Source: Triatoma infestans (Eukaryota; Arthropoda; Insecta; Hemiptera; Reduviidae). Taken from it: a DNA stretch of 64,000 nucleotides. Position 1 is the stretch's first letter; each line of letters begins with the position of its first letter. The notes under the pieces were generated by a model, which searched no databases, was not told the origin of the DNA, and worked only from the letters and a program-made list of their open reading frames with translations. The translations under genes and the position numbers were made by a program. Shown here in pieces: positions 33,366 through 44,854 of this stretch. Where the stretch lies: positions 22,555-86,554 of the forward strand of contig JAAEAF010000651.1 of NCBI GenBank assembly GCA_011037195.1. The letters run 5' to 3'.

Positions 33366-33762
33366 TGTAACTGGTGCCATCTAGGAGAGAAAGCAAGGTA
33401 CCTCAAGTTCTTCTAGTGGCCGCTAGGGAGCGCTGGCAAGCGCTCTAGCTCTTTCCAAAATGTTCTAGAACCTTTCAGACTCTTCTCCACTGCTTTAAAT
33501 AGTGAACAACAAGCTAAAGTCTAGGCAGTTTTACAGAGAGTATTATTACAAACGGAGTGTGCGTTGTGATTAGTAAATAAAAACTAAACTAAGTGAACTT
33601 TTATTGGTTCGAACTGTGTATTAATAATTATTAAGTGCTTTATTTGTAATTTATTGTGTTAAACAATAAATTGTTTTTTATTTTTGAAGTTCAGTGTGTT
33701 TTATCTAAACGAACCCACTTAGAAACTAGTTGTAGTAGCTAGTTCAGGGGGAAAAAGTTACA
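33366..33762 (+). mobile_element. Solo LTR (397 bp), ATAT target
   Basis: Starts TGTAACTGGTGCC and ends AAAGTTACA, with TSD ATAT at 33362-33365 and 33763-33766. It shares GGTGCCATCTAGGAGAGAAA and other blocks with the LTR at 57.6-59.7 kb, which also has an ATAT TSD. A 4-bp duplication and TG...CA ends are typical of gypsy-class integration. No internal region remains. Confidence 0.85.
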
Positions 33763-33769
33763 ATATTTT

Positions 33770-35075
33770 AGCTGGGTTTGTATTTTAGTTATGGTTGCGC
33801 TTACAACGCTAATGGAGCATAAGGTTTTAGGTTATATTCTGTTGCATAAAGTTTGCAACATTTTTTTCTGTTGGTTTCCCTAAGATCCTATAGCAATCTA
33901 TAGTCTTGCATTAAATTAAAATAAACTGTCCATGTATTTGTTAAGTTTTAATTAATATGAACGCCTGTAATTGTTACATCTAGAAAGCATTGAATTTCTT
34001 AGTTATTATGGAAATACCTCGAACAGTAACTTCGGAGAAAGAAAAAGGTGTGGAAAAATTAAATTAAATTAGAGGGTTGAATTGTTCATCACAGGCCAGT
34101 AAACATATCAAGTATTCTTCGCACAGTTCATCATTAAATCCCCTCTCCCTCCCTCTCTATATATATTACCAAAGTGGGGATGTTACTTTCCATCATCATC
34201 ATTTCCTACTTACAAGACCAACCATCAGACTGAACGCAAGGGTTTTATCCAGAGCAACAGTCTAGAGTGGGGAGTAAGCGAATGAAAAGGTGGGGGGACG
34301 GAGGTGTCTTATTCCTCGCACCAGTTACCTTTATCGTCTACAAACACTCCAGCTCTTGTGATCAACCAAACCAACACCCCTCATCACACTTCTTCTACAT
34401 CTTTAGTTTATTTTCTTCGTCACTACTCCATCTTCTGAGAGACAACGCCTTCGTCAGTAACGTTCGCAATTCTCTTCCACTTCTTCTAGTTCTTTACTTT
34501 TTTTTTTGCCTCGCTCACTATCTCTGCTTTTAGAACTGGAATGAAATGGGATGAGATGATGTCTGTGGTATCACTTTTCTTTTACTTTTTTATTTTATTT
34601 TCTAGATCAACCAAGTAAAAGATAGGTTTTTTTTTTTTTTAAACAGCTGCCAAGTAGGAAGGAAAAAAAAGAATAAAGGACGGAAAGAATAGCGCGAGAG
34701 ATTGGCAGAAGAATGAGACAAGACTTGGGCGCTAGATTTAAAGCCATCAATATTCGGTCAACCATAGGCTTACATCATCTTCATCCTTAAACTGATAATA
34801 CAGGTAGGGCACCACCAAGTGAAAATTTATTATACCACAATTTTCTTTTGTTTTCATTGTCTCTCACTTTCTTTTTATCTTTACATTATGTTGATATTAT
34901 GGAAATTATGGTAATTAAATGATGACATAACATTTTGTTTCAATTTCGGTATAAATGAAGACTTTATTAATATCAGATTCAAACAGAAATAAATTTATTA
35001 AACTCGGTTTAGTAGTTTACTAAAATCGGTTATAAAAATATATTTATATTACAAACTTATATATCACTCGAGTCC
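33770..35075. other. No recognised feature
   Basis: Mixed composition. The 34060-34560 part is pyrimidine-rich and apparently single-copy in the window, with ORFs lacking recognisable domains. A host non-coding sequence is possible. Confidence 0.3.
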
Positions 35076-35079
35076 GGGT

Positions 35080-35807
35080 TAACAAAATCCAGAATAAAAA
35101 TCAACCCTAACAAATTCCATTACATTGTGTTCACCTTAAACAAAAAAGTTTTTCCTTCCGTTTACCCATTCAGCATTCCTATCCCAACGGCAGACCACGT
35201 TCGTTATCTTGGTATGTACCTAGACAAGCGGCTAACCTAGATCCCACTCACCAGACTTAAACGGACTTCCCTCAACAACCATTTCAGAACTACTTGCTAG
35301 ACTTCTTACCAAGCGCTCCAAACTCTACAGAATTAAAGACGACTCTATTACTTCACTACTAGCATCTATCTGGATGTACGGACTAGAACTTTATGGCTCG
35401 ACAAAACATATCAACCTTAAAAGAATACAAACCGGGAGTCCAAAATCCGCCGACGTATAGTCAGTGCTCCTTGTTACATTTCCAACCATACAATCCACAC
35501 AGATCTGACGATTCCGATTGTCCACGATATACCAAAACTTCGGTACAAGAAATTTCACAGCAGACTCCCTCTTCATCCCAATCCTCTCGCCCAAAGCCTC
35601 TCCTCCAACCTATACTTCCAGGCAATCCTGCAAGGCGTTGAAATGTCGTTGAACCCGCGACTACTTGGTGATTAATAGTAGTTATCGCTGGATAACTACC
35701 ATTCACGACTATCACGTCATTGTTTGTATCTCCTCTTAGCCTATTTACATGTTACATATTTATTTATATACTTGTAAATATTCAATAAAACAATTAGAAA
35801 AAAAAAA
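35080..35807 (+). pseudogene. Jockey-clade LINE 3' end with poly(A)
   Basis: Across frames it reads RIKINPNKFHYIVFTLNKK, TADHVRYLGMYLDKRLT, RRIVSAPCYISNHTIHTDL and HPNPLAQSLSS, the end of a Jockey reverse transcriptase protein. A short 3' UTR with AATAAA near 35783 and an A run (about 35799-35808) follow. Stops are frequent. It covers the same region as the 19-20 kb remnant. Confidence 0.8.
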
Positions 35808-36239
35808 ATTATATAATGATCCTTTAATTTTACATCATCTTATCGGCACACAATATTAAAACAGCAAGAAATGAACTCATAATTTCTATTCCATAAAGGA
35901 TGTTCTAAGATTGTAGTAAACAACATACTGCTGATCTAAAAAATATTATTGAAGTTAGTTGGGATTACAGAGTCAATGTGTCAACTCAATACAACTCATT
36001 GACTACATAATTCTCGCTAAACTCCTTACAGCTATTATACAAAATAGTCTGGGCCTTAAGAGAGTTGACGTTTGTGGCTTAGCCAAGGATCAAATTACAA
36101 ATCCATATTACAGAATTCAATAGCGACTTTCTGATCATAATCGGTATATTTGATGAAGCCTCATCTAATAAAAATTAGTTGACTGAAGCTGGTATAGAAT
36201 TTTTTTTTAAAATAAGTTGCGGATGTTTTTTAGTGTTAA

Positions 36240-36365
36240 TTATTCTAGCTTAAAGTAATTCCCCCTTTCCGGAACCAGCCCAAAAAAGTAATTTTACCGA
36301 GAAAATGTTTCAAATAAAAATAATGTTGGTTGCCTTGGTGATAGCTAAACGGAATATATTTCTTT
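36240..36365 (-). repeat. Fragment of the ACTTTCTC element
   Basis: A reverse-orientation piece with the CCTTTCCGGAACC, GAGAAAATGTTTCAAATAAA and GATAGCTAAACGGAATAT blocks. Strongly diverged and internally deleted. Confidence 0.4.
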
Positions 36366-36991
36366 GACACAACCATTAATGTAGACAATTTTTGCTGAAA
36401 ACGCGATCTATGCAGGTTTTTTAAAACCTATACGAAACATGCAATTCTGTTAAAAATTTATTTCAAAAATTGGATCCAATTGCTTTCAGTTTTGTCGGAT
36501 TTATGATCATAAATCGTGCTCTCTGCACCAGTTTTCCAGGTATGTCAGTATTAGATCACTTACCTTAGATAGAAACCTCTCCGGCATCGTCTACGAGAGC
36601 TACCAACACCTTTTTTACCAATAATCTATTTTATATTGGAGCCGCGCGACGTAAAATATCTGAGCCAGTCAAGTCAAAATAGCGTAAGTAAAATTATGAA
36701 AAATGAGATACCAGAGGATGGGAATAGGCGTCCTTCTCGAAGAATTCTTCTACTTACTTTCACCTACTTATCCGCTTCTATAGGCGAAAATAAACCATTC
36801 TGGATGTCAGAAGGTTGTCTATCCATCTCACCAGAGTCCTATTTACTTTCTTCTCCACCAATCGTCCCTTATGTTCTCAAGAGTCCTCTTGATACCAAGA
36901 CCCTCTTGTCCTCAAGAGTCCTCTTGTGTAGTTTGCTTATCGCAAACTTCTTGGACACCATCAACGAATGCTTACCCTATCCGGGTATGCA

Positions 36992-37336
36992 TTACCCTAC
37001 CCGAATGTTTACCTGCAAGGCCGTGACGGTAGATCTCACCGACGGGTAAACATGTAGGTTACCATGGCGAGTACTTCTTGTACCACAAACCTTCATTACA
37101 TACAGATCAACATGTGAAGGATGTAAGGCTGATGGGTCTACATGCTTAGGGTCTAAATAATGCAATTTTCCAAGTTTGGATATGAATGCGACCCTTGTGA
37201 TTCCCCAAATCTGTGGATGTAGCCTGAAAGGCTGTCCGCCTTTCAATATGTCGAACCATGTATTATCAAATAATAAGAAATGGCCTCTTAAACTAAATCT
37301 TATCACCTCTACGAAACCCCTCAAATCAATTTTCAA
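36992..37336 (-). CDS. Unrecognised 114-codon ORF
   Basis: An open frame longer than expected for this AT-rich DNA, in a less AT-rich patch (36950-37320). No signal peptide, membrane span or family motif was recognised, and an overlapping plus-strand ORF (36636-37049) is about as long. It may be a piece of a mobile-element protein. Treat as hypothetical. Confidence 0.2.
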   Translation of the reverse strand: MKIDLRGFVEVIRFSLRGHFLLFDNTWFDILKGGQPFRLHPQIWGITRVAFISKLGKLHYLDPKHVDPSALHPSHVDLYVMKVCGTRSTRHGNLHVYPSVRSTVTALQVNIRVG

Positions 37337-37849
37337 AATAAATGAAAAAAAAAAAAATTAAAATAAAACCGATAGGCATCTTGTACACAAAATTCACGAA
37401 AATTATGAAGACTTTTTTCCCAACAAAAACTGCATTCTTATTGAAAGAATTGGCAAATGAGGAAAGAAAAAAAAAAAAAAACACGATGATTTCTGGAAGA
37501 GTTAAATTTTTCATTAGATGGCCTTTTATTAGATTTTCACATATGATCGAAGATCATCGGTCTAGATCCTTCATAGAGATGAAGATCGAATAAGGTCGAT
37601 GAAGATCTTCCATAGTGATGGTTACATTTCAAATCTAAGTTTACAAACAATGAGAGCAAATTTATGCATGCCTAACACTTTGACGGATTCACTGAAAGAT
37701 AACTTTGAAAATGTAAACAAGACTGTGCAATATCTAAAAGAAACTGGCTTATTTTAGCATTTATAAATGGGTCTTTTTGAATTAAAATACCGTTAATAGG
37801 TTGCTTTTTATATAACGATTGGATTATTTTTGTAAATATTTTTATTGTT

Positions 37850-38095
37850 CATAATAGGATTAGGGTAAACTGGAGTAGAGGAATATCAAGTACTCTACAC
37901 TAAAATATATATAGGTAAAAAAGTTAGTGTGAACGATAGGTTTGTATGACTAGGTTCTTTTACATTGAGTGAGAGTATTTATTTGGATGAATGTATTTAT
38001 TAGCAAGTATGAATAAGGTAGGGTTAGAGGGCAATTGAGTTGTTTATGAATAAAGTGCAGGGATTAGGTCTTAAATTTTTAATAGTGCAATTTAG
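37850..38095 (+). repeat. LINE 3' UTR-like fragment
   Basis: The AGAGGAATATCAAGTACTCTA block and the GTATTTATTTGGATGAATG stretch resemble the 3' UTRs of the LINEs at 16.9 and 58.8 kb. No coding part is attached. Confidence 0.4.
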
Positions 38096-38309
38096 ATTAC
38101 TTATGATTTAAAAAATAATGACAATAATATGAATAAGTGCAGTAGGTGCAAAGGACATTAGCTGTTGCGCATCTATACAAAATAACGAAAAAAAAATTCA
38201 ACTTTCTTTTTTTTCTATTAAAATTGTCAACATTTTAAGGCTGTCTATTTAAATAAAATGAAATATTAAGTTAATGCCATCATCTTTTAAGTTATTTCTT
38301 TCAGCCATT

Positions 38310-38370
38310 TATTACTTTCTCTTATTCCTAGTTTTTTAAGTGAAACGTGTCCAAAATTAGTGCTAATGGC
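38310..38370 (+). repeat. 5' tip of the ACTTTCTC element
   Basis: ACTTTCTCTTATTCCTAG followed by AAACGTGTCCAAAA matches the element start. The rest is missing. AT-rich sequence with no recognised feature follows to 39090. Confidence 0.5.
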
Positions 38371-39089
38371 GGACTGTTGCGAGTCACGTACAACAAGTTC
38401 CCTAATGTCTCTTCTTTATCCCGCTCGCCAATGTTAAAAGATATTCCTAAAGCCAGTGCAAGACCAACTTTAATTTTATTTTAAATAGATAAAGTTGTAA
38501 TAAAATAAACAATAATAATAAATAAATAATTACATTCTTAGAAAAAAAAAATGTTAATAACTGAGAGCCATAATTGAAAATACTTTAATTTAAAAAACAA
38601 TAAAAAAAAAAAATACAATAATTTTTATGAATATTATTATTTGTTAATCCTTTGGTAGATGGAAAACAATGGGTAGAAAGGGTTTATTGATTATATAACG
38701 TTATTATACTTCTTTTATTTTTTAATAATATTTTCATTATTTATTAAATAACCCTCATTTTGAATAGCTCACGTTCCAAAATATATTTGAAAAATTATAC
38801 TCTAATGAGAATATCCATTATATTGGTGCGTATAATTCAATTGACAATTAAAATGATTTTAGTATCTTTTGTTAGGACACCTAAGAAGTAGAGTCTTATA
38901 TCATTTTTATGAAATCATATGATCATTCCTGATGTTAGTGTTAGGGCTCCAATTGATCCTGTAAGGGGTCAGGGACTCCTTGTGATTGTTTCTAATGATG
39001 TTTTATTAGTTAAAAGTTCCTCGTTACAAAAAATTGAAATGAGTACCTCAGAAGGATAAAGGGTAAAACAAGACGGTATTCCGAATACG

Positions 39090-40099
39090 GAATACAAGAA
39101 TATGGAAGAACTTGCAATTAAAAACCTACTGCAAGAATAGTTAAGGAGAATCAGCTTAGAAAGTTTGGCCATTTGATGAGGATGGACGACGGCAAGATTG
39201 CCAAAGAAGAAGAGGTCGCCCTAGAATATAGGTTCCCAAACTAGTTTCTATGTACTCCTAAAGGTCCTTATGACCGCTGAGAGGGTCTTGGCAAATTAAA
39301 ATTAATCTGGGCATGCGTAGAAAATATCTGGAGGGGGGGTTCGCAAAAGGTTTAATATAACGTAAAATAATGGTGACCTATTTTCATTATTATGAAAGTT
39401 AAAATAAATAACAACAAATAGCGATTTTCACGTCTTGAGTAAAATATAAGAATAGATAAGTACATAAAATACAAGTAATGACAAGCATCGCAAGGTGGAA
39501 GTCGGACTGACCGCGGCCGTCTACCTACAGATCTATGCAAGTTTAAACAGGAACGCAATCTCGCCGCTACATACAATAACTTGTCTAAAATATAGCACTC
39601 GTAAAAGAGTCGTGCATCTATTCATAAGAAACCATACTAATACAGAAGCAATTGATTGAATTATTCACAAATGAGGAGCTGAAACCAATGTTTGAACAAG
39701 GACACCACAAATTCTGTTTACAAAAACGAGATACCAAATTTTATATCCTGAAAAAAATAATGTTTTTGTAGATTAAACCAAAAGTTATAATTTCAATAAA
39801 TACTACTTTGAATATCAAAATATTTTATTTATATTTTACTTTTACGTCACCATTTACCATTCAGATATCAAAATTAAGTTGGTAATGTTTCTATTATGCA
39901 GTATGTAGAAGTATTTCAGTTGGGGCTATAAGAAGGGGTCCATGGGCATGGAATTTTGGGAACCATTGCCTACTAGACGAACCTGGGAGCAGGATATTGC
40001 CCAGGCTCTTAAAGATACAAATATTCAGTGGAATGAAAGGAAGAAGCTGGCGCAAGACAGGAAGAAGTGGAAGAAGCTGTGTAGGCCATCCACACTGTA
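39090..40099 (+). pseudogene. LINE ORF C-terminus split by a hAT-like element
   Basis: Left part (to about 39226) reads ENQLRKFGHLMRMDDGKIAK; right part (from about 39970) reads RRTWEQDIAQALKDTNIQWN and RKKWKKL to a stop at 40099. Joining AGAGGTCGCCCTAGA to CGAACCTGGGAGCAG restores GRPRRTWEQ, the C-terminal signature of endonuclease-bearing LINEs with a GRPR tail. The interruption is therefore a clean later insertion. Confidence 0.7.
39227..39969. mobile_element. hAT-like non-autonomous transposon
   Basis: Ends TATAGGTTCCCAAAC and (inverse of the right end) GCAATGGTTCCCAAAA share GGTTCCCAAA at the spacing seen in hAT terminal repeats. CTAGA is repeated on both sides (39221-39225 and about 39972-39976), part of a decayed 8-bp TSD. 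About 743 bp, with no transposase motif in its short ORFs. Confidence 0.6.
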
Positions 40100-40411
40100 A
40101 ATGCGGTAGAAAAGAAATACCTGATTATCATGAAAAGTTAACTTATTGTGAATGTTTAAATAATTAAAAAAAAATGTATTAAACAATCTCAAAGCTAATA
40201 TCATTAATAGTATGTTATTTTTTCACCTATTTATTTATGTAACAAACATTAATAATTTAAAATAGGTAATGCAAGTACCAATTACTGGCAAGCTTTAATA
40301 TCAGCTTTAATATTTTCTGGGTTTAAACACTGGGGGACATTGTAGTATCATTAAACACTATCAGGAAATGTTGACTGGGGCCATTCCCGCTTAATATCAA
40401 ATTTTTTACCA

Positions 40412-40657
40412 GGGAAGGGAATAGCTAAGTGGTTAGCGCACTGGACTTCCACGCGGAGGACCCGGGTTCGAGTCCAGTTGTGCTACCCTTAGATTTTTTC
40501 TTCACAGAAACCTCTACAGCTCACTGACCGATGATGGATAGTGTTGTCTGTAACAAGAGAACACTATCCGGAGGCCAGCAGTGCACTGAGAAGGCTCCGG
40601 GCGCCACTAACCATAAATGTTGACGCGCCTTAAATTACAAAAAAAAAATAAAAAAAT
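40412..40657 (+). mobile_element. tRNA-derived SINE (type 1, copy e, best preserved)
   Basis: A box TAGCTAAGTGG (40422-40432) and a perfect B box GGTTCGAGTCC (40465-40475), then the family body (CCTCTACAGCTCACTGAC, GATAGTGTTGTCTGTAA, GGCCAGCAGTGCACTGAGAA). The tail is GGGCGC...TTGACGCGCC, which can form a 3' hairpin, followed by TTAAATTAC and A runs. The tail resembles the LINE end at 58.97 kb. Confidence 0.9.
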
Positions 40658-41229
40658 TATCAGCCACACCATGAGTCTGCTTTTTTTTTTTTTAGTTTCA
40701 TTCGTGTCAATGATGGTTTAATGTCAACAAATTAGCGTTGGTTTCTTTAAAATAAGATATAAGTTTAAAGAAACATTACCATGTTTAAAGAAATATTTGT
40801 GAGTGTTTTTTTTCAAAGCATATTTTTTTTCTTTTTTAATTTTAAATTTAAACGAAAAAAACATGTATTTATTTATTTTGTTTTATATTTCACATTGATC
40901 GTAATATCTTATAGCAAGTTTATCATATCCTTTTGATTATAAAAGAACAAAATTCCTATTAATGTTATGGTAAATTATTATCTAAACAAGAAGAACAATG
41001 ACAACTGAACAATTCCAAAATTCAACATTCAACTACAATCGTTCTCACACCATCATTCTGCCAGTCAGTCTGTCACTCTCTTCTCACGCTACCATATTCA
41101 CATTCTAAACAATGTTCATTAAATCTAATTTATCTCCAACCTGTTTTTCACTTTTGTCAAACCTTATAAAACATTTACTACAATAAAGTCACTGACTTTA
41201 ATTTTCTTTTTAATTTCAATTTTATATTT

Positions 41230-41815
41230 TATATTATACAAAAACGGTTTTACTTCAAACTCAGAATTTCAGCAATACATTGGATTCATATTAATATTAT
41301 ATATAGTTGATACAATCGTATAATATACTGAAATGGCCCTTTAAAGGAAAGTCTAACGTCACACTTCCTCTTCAGAACACCCCCTTAAATGAATTTTCCA
41401 GGAAAAAAAAGAAAAGGATTTCAAATGAATATTGTAGCTTCTTTTTATTTTTACGATTAGTCGATATACCAAGTTTGAAGAAAATCGTTGGAGGTGTGTT
41501 GAGAATGGCACACACAAAAAAAAAAAACAACGAAAAAATCTATTTAATAAAAATATTCAGTTCACCGATTATCAGCAAAACATAATAGCCGTCGTGTTCC
41601 CTGGTTACATCAAAAAAAGATACAACATATTTCAGTTTTTTACGTTTTTCCGTTTTTGAGTTGTGCTGACCATAAACACAGACACATAGAGCCCACTTAC
41701 TAAAAACTCTTTTTTAGGACTCAGAGGCCCTAAAAATACTTATATTCGGTGGAAACTTGATATCAAAAATTTGATACGATCGACGTCCTGTTACAGCTTG
41801 TAAAAGTAATTAAAA
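41230..41815 (-). mobile_element. Diverged ACTTTCTC element, antisense
   Basis: Module blocks (CCCCCTTAAATGAATTTTCC, AAGTTTGAAGAAAATCGT) and the element start (ACTCAGAGGCCCTAAAAATA, TTGATACGATCG) are in reverse order. The microsatellite position is lost and both termini are decayed. Confidence 0.55.
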
Positions 41816-41933
41816 AATCGATCATCTTGATAAAAAATCGATAGATATTGACTCATAATAACAATAACAAACCCCTTTCAGAAATTTAGTTGGGTTCATT
41901 TCTGTCATTTCTTTTTTCTTTTCTTTTTTCAAA

Positions 41934-42415
41934 TGTAACGGCAAGAGAGAGAACACAAGCCCGACCGAGAGAAAACAGACTCTCTCTGGTACTCTCTGAC
42001 TTAAGCAGGCTAGAGTGGGTAGAACCTGTATATAAGCCAGTAAAAGATCTAGACATCTATCTATCAGATTCAACCATTTACATCGCATCGTGTCATATCT
42101 CTACTCCTTTATTCTATAAAAATCATTACAAGTCCAGTGCAGTTTGTGTAAGCTTATATCTATATTATACAGTGTCTTCATATCTCGTCTAATTAATCAA
42201 TCCCAATTTATTTCCTCATTAACTCCATTATATTATAGAATAAAGGAGTAGAGATATGACACGATGCGATGTATATGGTTGAATATGATAGACAGATGTC
42301 TAGATCTCTTACTGGCTTATATACAGGTTCTCCCCAGTCTAGCCTGCTTAAGTCAGAAAGTACCAGAGAGAGTCTGTTTTCCTCGGTCGGGCTTGTTCTC
42401 TCTCTTGCCGTTACA
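41934..42415. mobile_element. Inverted-LTR element with 4-bp TSD
   Basis: The left part (41934 to about 42236) is an LTR like that at 52480, starting TGTAACGGCAAGAGAG. The right part (about 42237-42415) is an inverted, U5-less copy of the same LTR, so both outer ends are the LTR start (TGTAACGG and CCGTTACA). CAAA flanks it on both sides (41930-41933, 42416-42419). TATA-like TGTATATAAGC boxes occur in both arms. The TSD shows the whole inverted unit integrated as one piece. Confidence 0.8.
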
Positions 42416-42419
42416 CAAA

Positions 42420-43435
42420 TTATTATAATTTATTTTATTTTACGAAACCGACAAGTAACATCAAAAATATATAATCCTTAATGTGGGCGGTTCCAGGGTA
42501 AGGAGACAATAAAGGCACATAACTATAAATATATATATATATATATATTGCTGCTGCAATTCAATTTTTATAATAAAAAAATATTTTACCACAAAATTGC
42601 TTATTACGATGTGAGTATGTTGTATATATTCTCTTTTTCTCTGCACGTTTTTGCACAAATACTATCAAAGCTAGTTCCCCGCTCGACTCTCTTTTTAAAG
42701 CCGATGCTTTTCTAAATAAAGCCATTTGTTGGCTGGTTAAAGCGGCCCATCCCAAAGTACACTCTGGGGACTTGCCTAAGAAATAAATTCCTTTCCTCTT
42801 CGTCACGATTTTAGTAGTCAAGTGAATGAAGAATGAATGAAAGAGAAGGATAGATCTAGCAAGTGAGTTAGAAGACTACTTGAGGTAAAGTAGATAGGGA
42901 AAATGAAGAACAGGTACGCCTGAGCAATTTGTTTGTTATTTCTATTTAAGCGCTTAAAGCTCATTGTTTGTTGAACGCAATTACCCCTCTTATTCCTATT
43001 CTCATTTAAGTAATAAATTGGTATTTAGAAATGTTTACGTCATCTTCCGTATAATACAAACACACAATACAAAGAACAGATGTGTATATTTATAAGGATG
43101 AAAAACATAAGCAAATCCCTGGCACAGGCTTCACCATCTTTTTACTACAGGTGCAACCATACCATATACTTGGTTATTATTCAGAACTAAAGTACATTCA
43201 AGAAAACCTTTGTTATTCTTTTCTTTTGTTCTTTATATTATGGTCATTAGAATAAAAACAAAAACAAATAAAAAATAAATAAATAGAAAAAAGTATTACT
43301 TCTTCATGTTAACTTTATTTCACTTACTTTTATTCTGAAATATTATAAACATTTTTTGAATATGGAAGATTCTTCTCGACCATTCTTATAATGAAGGAAA
43401 AGTATTGTGAGATTCGGTTTTTTTTTTTTAATAAG
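42420..43435. other. No recognised feature
   Basis: AT-rich sequence. A short AT microsatellite lies at about 42530-42548. No gene is supported. Confidence 0.3.
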
Positions 43436-43440
43436 AAAAT

Positions 43441-43492
43441 TTAAATTCTTGCCAACGTTTCGACAAATATATTGTCTTTTTCAAGACCTACA
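43441..43492 (-). ncRNA. Hammerhead-like motif, family C (Penelope-associated)
   Basis: The minus strand reads CTTGAAAAAGACAA, then a stem II GACAA/TTGTC, GAAA, and the palindrome ACGT in GAAACGTTGG. It resembles the motif at 58.13 kb (CCTGAAAAAGACAA...TTTGTCGAAACG). The first core strand is imperfect. It lies downstream of the Penelope-like endonuclease remnant on the same strand, where such elements are known to carry hammerheads. Confidence 0.5.
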
Positions 43493-43776
43493 ACATACAA
43501 ATACAACAGGTTGTTTTGAGAAAGACAAAATCAAGAAACAAATTCAGAAAATAATAAAAAAAATAAAATTATTGATTAATTTATAAATTTTTTGGTTTAC
43601 TTACATAAAAAAAAAAAAAAAAACTGTTAAAGAATCTTCAAAACATAACAATTTCAAAAAAAAAAGTTGAAAACAACACATCATAGAGAATAGTGAACAA
43701 ATAAACCATAGGGAACAGCGGGCAGGTATAGTTTTACCGGGACTAGTGGAGAGAGGGGTCTATTTGGATAACAAGG

Positions 43777-44185
43777 TCAAGGGTTAAGAAATGAGATTAT
43801 GATAAATTGAAGAGAGATTGTTGGGATCTGTCCTGTAATTAATAGAATTTTTCTATTTTTTATATATAGCATTTCTAAAAAGTTAAGTTTTTTCCTATTA
43901 CGTTCAGTTGCCAAAATACTGGTGTTAGAAAAATCAAAATCGTGTCTTTTTTTCAGTATGGTGTTTAGTGAATGCTGTTATATTTTCAGAGTTAGGTTTG
44001 TTTTTTTCTACAGTCACAGTCGTGTTGGTATAACCTGTTCAATATAACTTTGGCCAATATAAGTGGCTGGACATTGCTGGCAATTTATTTTATAAATAAT
44101 ATTTGATTGTAGTTCTGTCGGGGTACGGTCTTTTAACTTAGTGAAAAGACCACCAACAAATTCCAATAATATCGAAAAAAAATCT
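43777..44185 (-). pseudogene. Penelope-like element, GIY-YIG endonuclease remnant
   Basis: The minus strand reads LKDRTPTELQSNIIYKINC and QQCPATYIGQS: a hydrophobic IIY, a Cys pair and YIG as in the GIY-YIG nuclease of Penelope-like retroelements. After a frame break come FTKHH, RHDFDFSNTSILATERNRKK and LNFLEMLYIK, the usual C-terminal end, then a stop at 43777. The nuclease nicks target DNA to prime reverse transcription. The reverse transcriptase part is absent, so the copy is 5'-truncated and dead. Confidence 0.75.
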
Positions 44186-44194
44186 GTTGTAAAA

Positions 44195-44850
44195 CAAGCA
44201 GACTTTCTCTGGGAGCCTAGGCTCAGGGCCTATCCGTGATGCGTTTCATTTCGGTAGGCCTAGCCTCGCTAAGCTAGCCACAGTCTTTCACGTAGAGCTA
44301 GTTGCAATAATGCTTGATATGCTACTGTAATTTGTTTGGTTGGATGTGTAGTTTCTTTTTAGTAGTATAGCGAGTGATACAGAAAGGGCTTATGAGTGTG
44401 TATGTTTTAAAGAAGAGAGAAGTATTAAGAAATAAGTAAGAAGTCACCAGTGTTTTAGTATAAAAAAGGGATTTAAAAGGCAAAGAGTGACCGAGTTCTC
44501 GGAGCTCTCTTTTATCCGATGTCTTGTACCTGGGTTTTTATCCTAGCCCAGCCAACGTCCAATTTTCCTTTTAAAATTGAATTTATTTAACATATAAAAT
44601 ATATTTCCAATTATATCTATTTTCCAGTTGCTTCTTCCACGACAATATTGAGATAAAAAGATGGGGAGTACAAAAATCCTAAGTCGTCATTTACTCAGAT
44701 AGCCAGGCAGCTTTGCGAGCAACTAGCTCGTATCAAATCAGCTAGTATCGGATTGCTTAGGTATATCAGGGAAATTGATAGCAAAAATAAGGTTTTTCTA
44801 GTTTCGGTACCTGGGCATTCAGGTTCTGTTGAAAATTATACTTATTTTTC
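44195..44850 (+). pseudogene. LINE RNase H remnant split by an LTR-like repeat
   Basis: Left part (about 44195-44335) reads LAKLATVFHVELVAIML, the RNase H glutamate block. Right part (about 44685-44840) reads YSDSQAALRATSSYQI and then VFLVSVPGHSGSVEN, the third Asp and His blocks. The ~340-bp stretch between them includes a repeat also seen near 25.1 kb. Frameshifts are present. Confidence 0.65.
44340..44660 (+). repeat. LTR-like repeat inside a LINE remnant
   Basis: Carries TTATGAGTGTGTATGTTTTA and AGAAGTCACCAGTGTTTTAG, shared in reverse with 25045-25250. Its position between two consecutive RNase H blocks shows it is an insertion. The exact ends and TSD were not found. Confidence 0.5.
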
Positions 44851-44854
44851 TTGC

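Noticed and set aside
36636..37049. 137-codon plus-strand ORF near 36.8 kb
   Set aside because: Overlaps the equally unsupported minus-strand ORF and has no recognised motif; at most one can be real.
42561..42821. 86-codon minus-strand ORF near 42.7 kb
   Set aside because: No family motif and no second copy; treated as unassigned.
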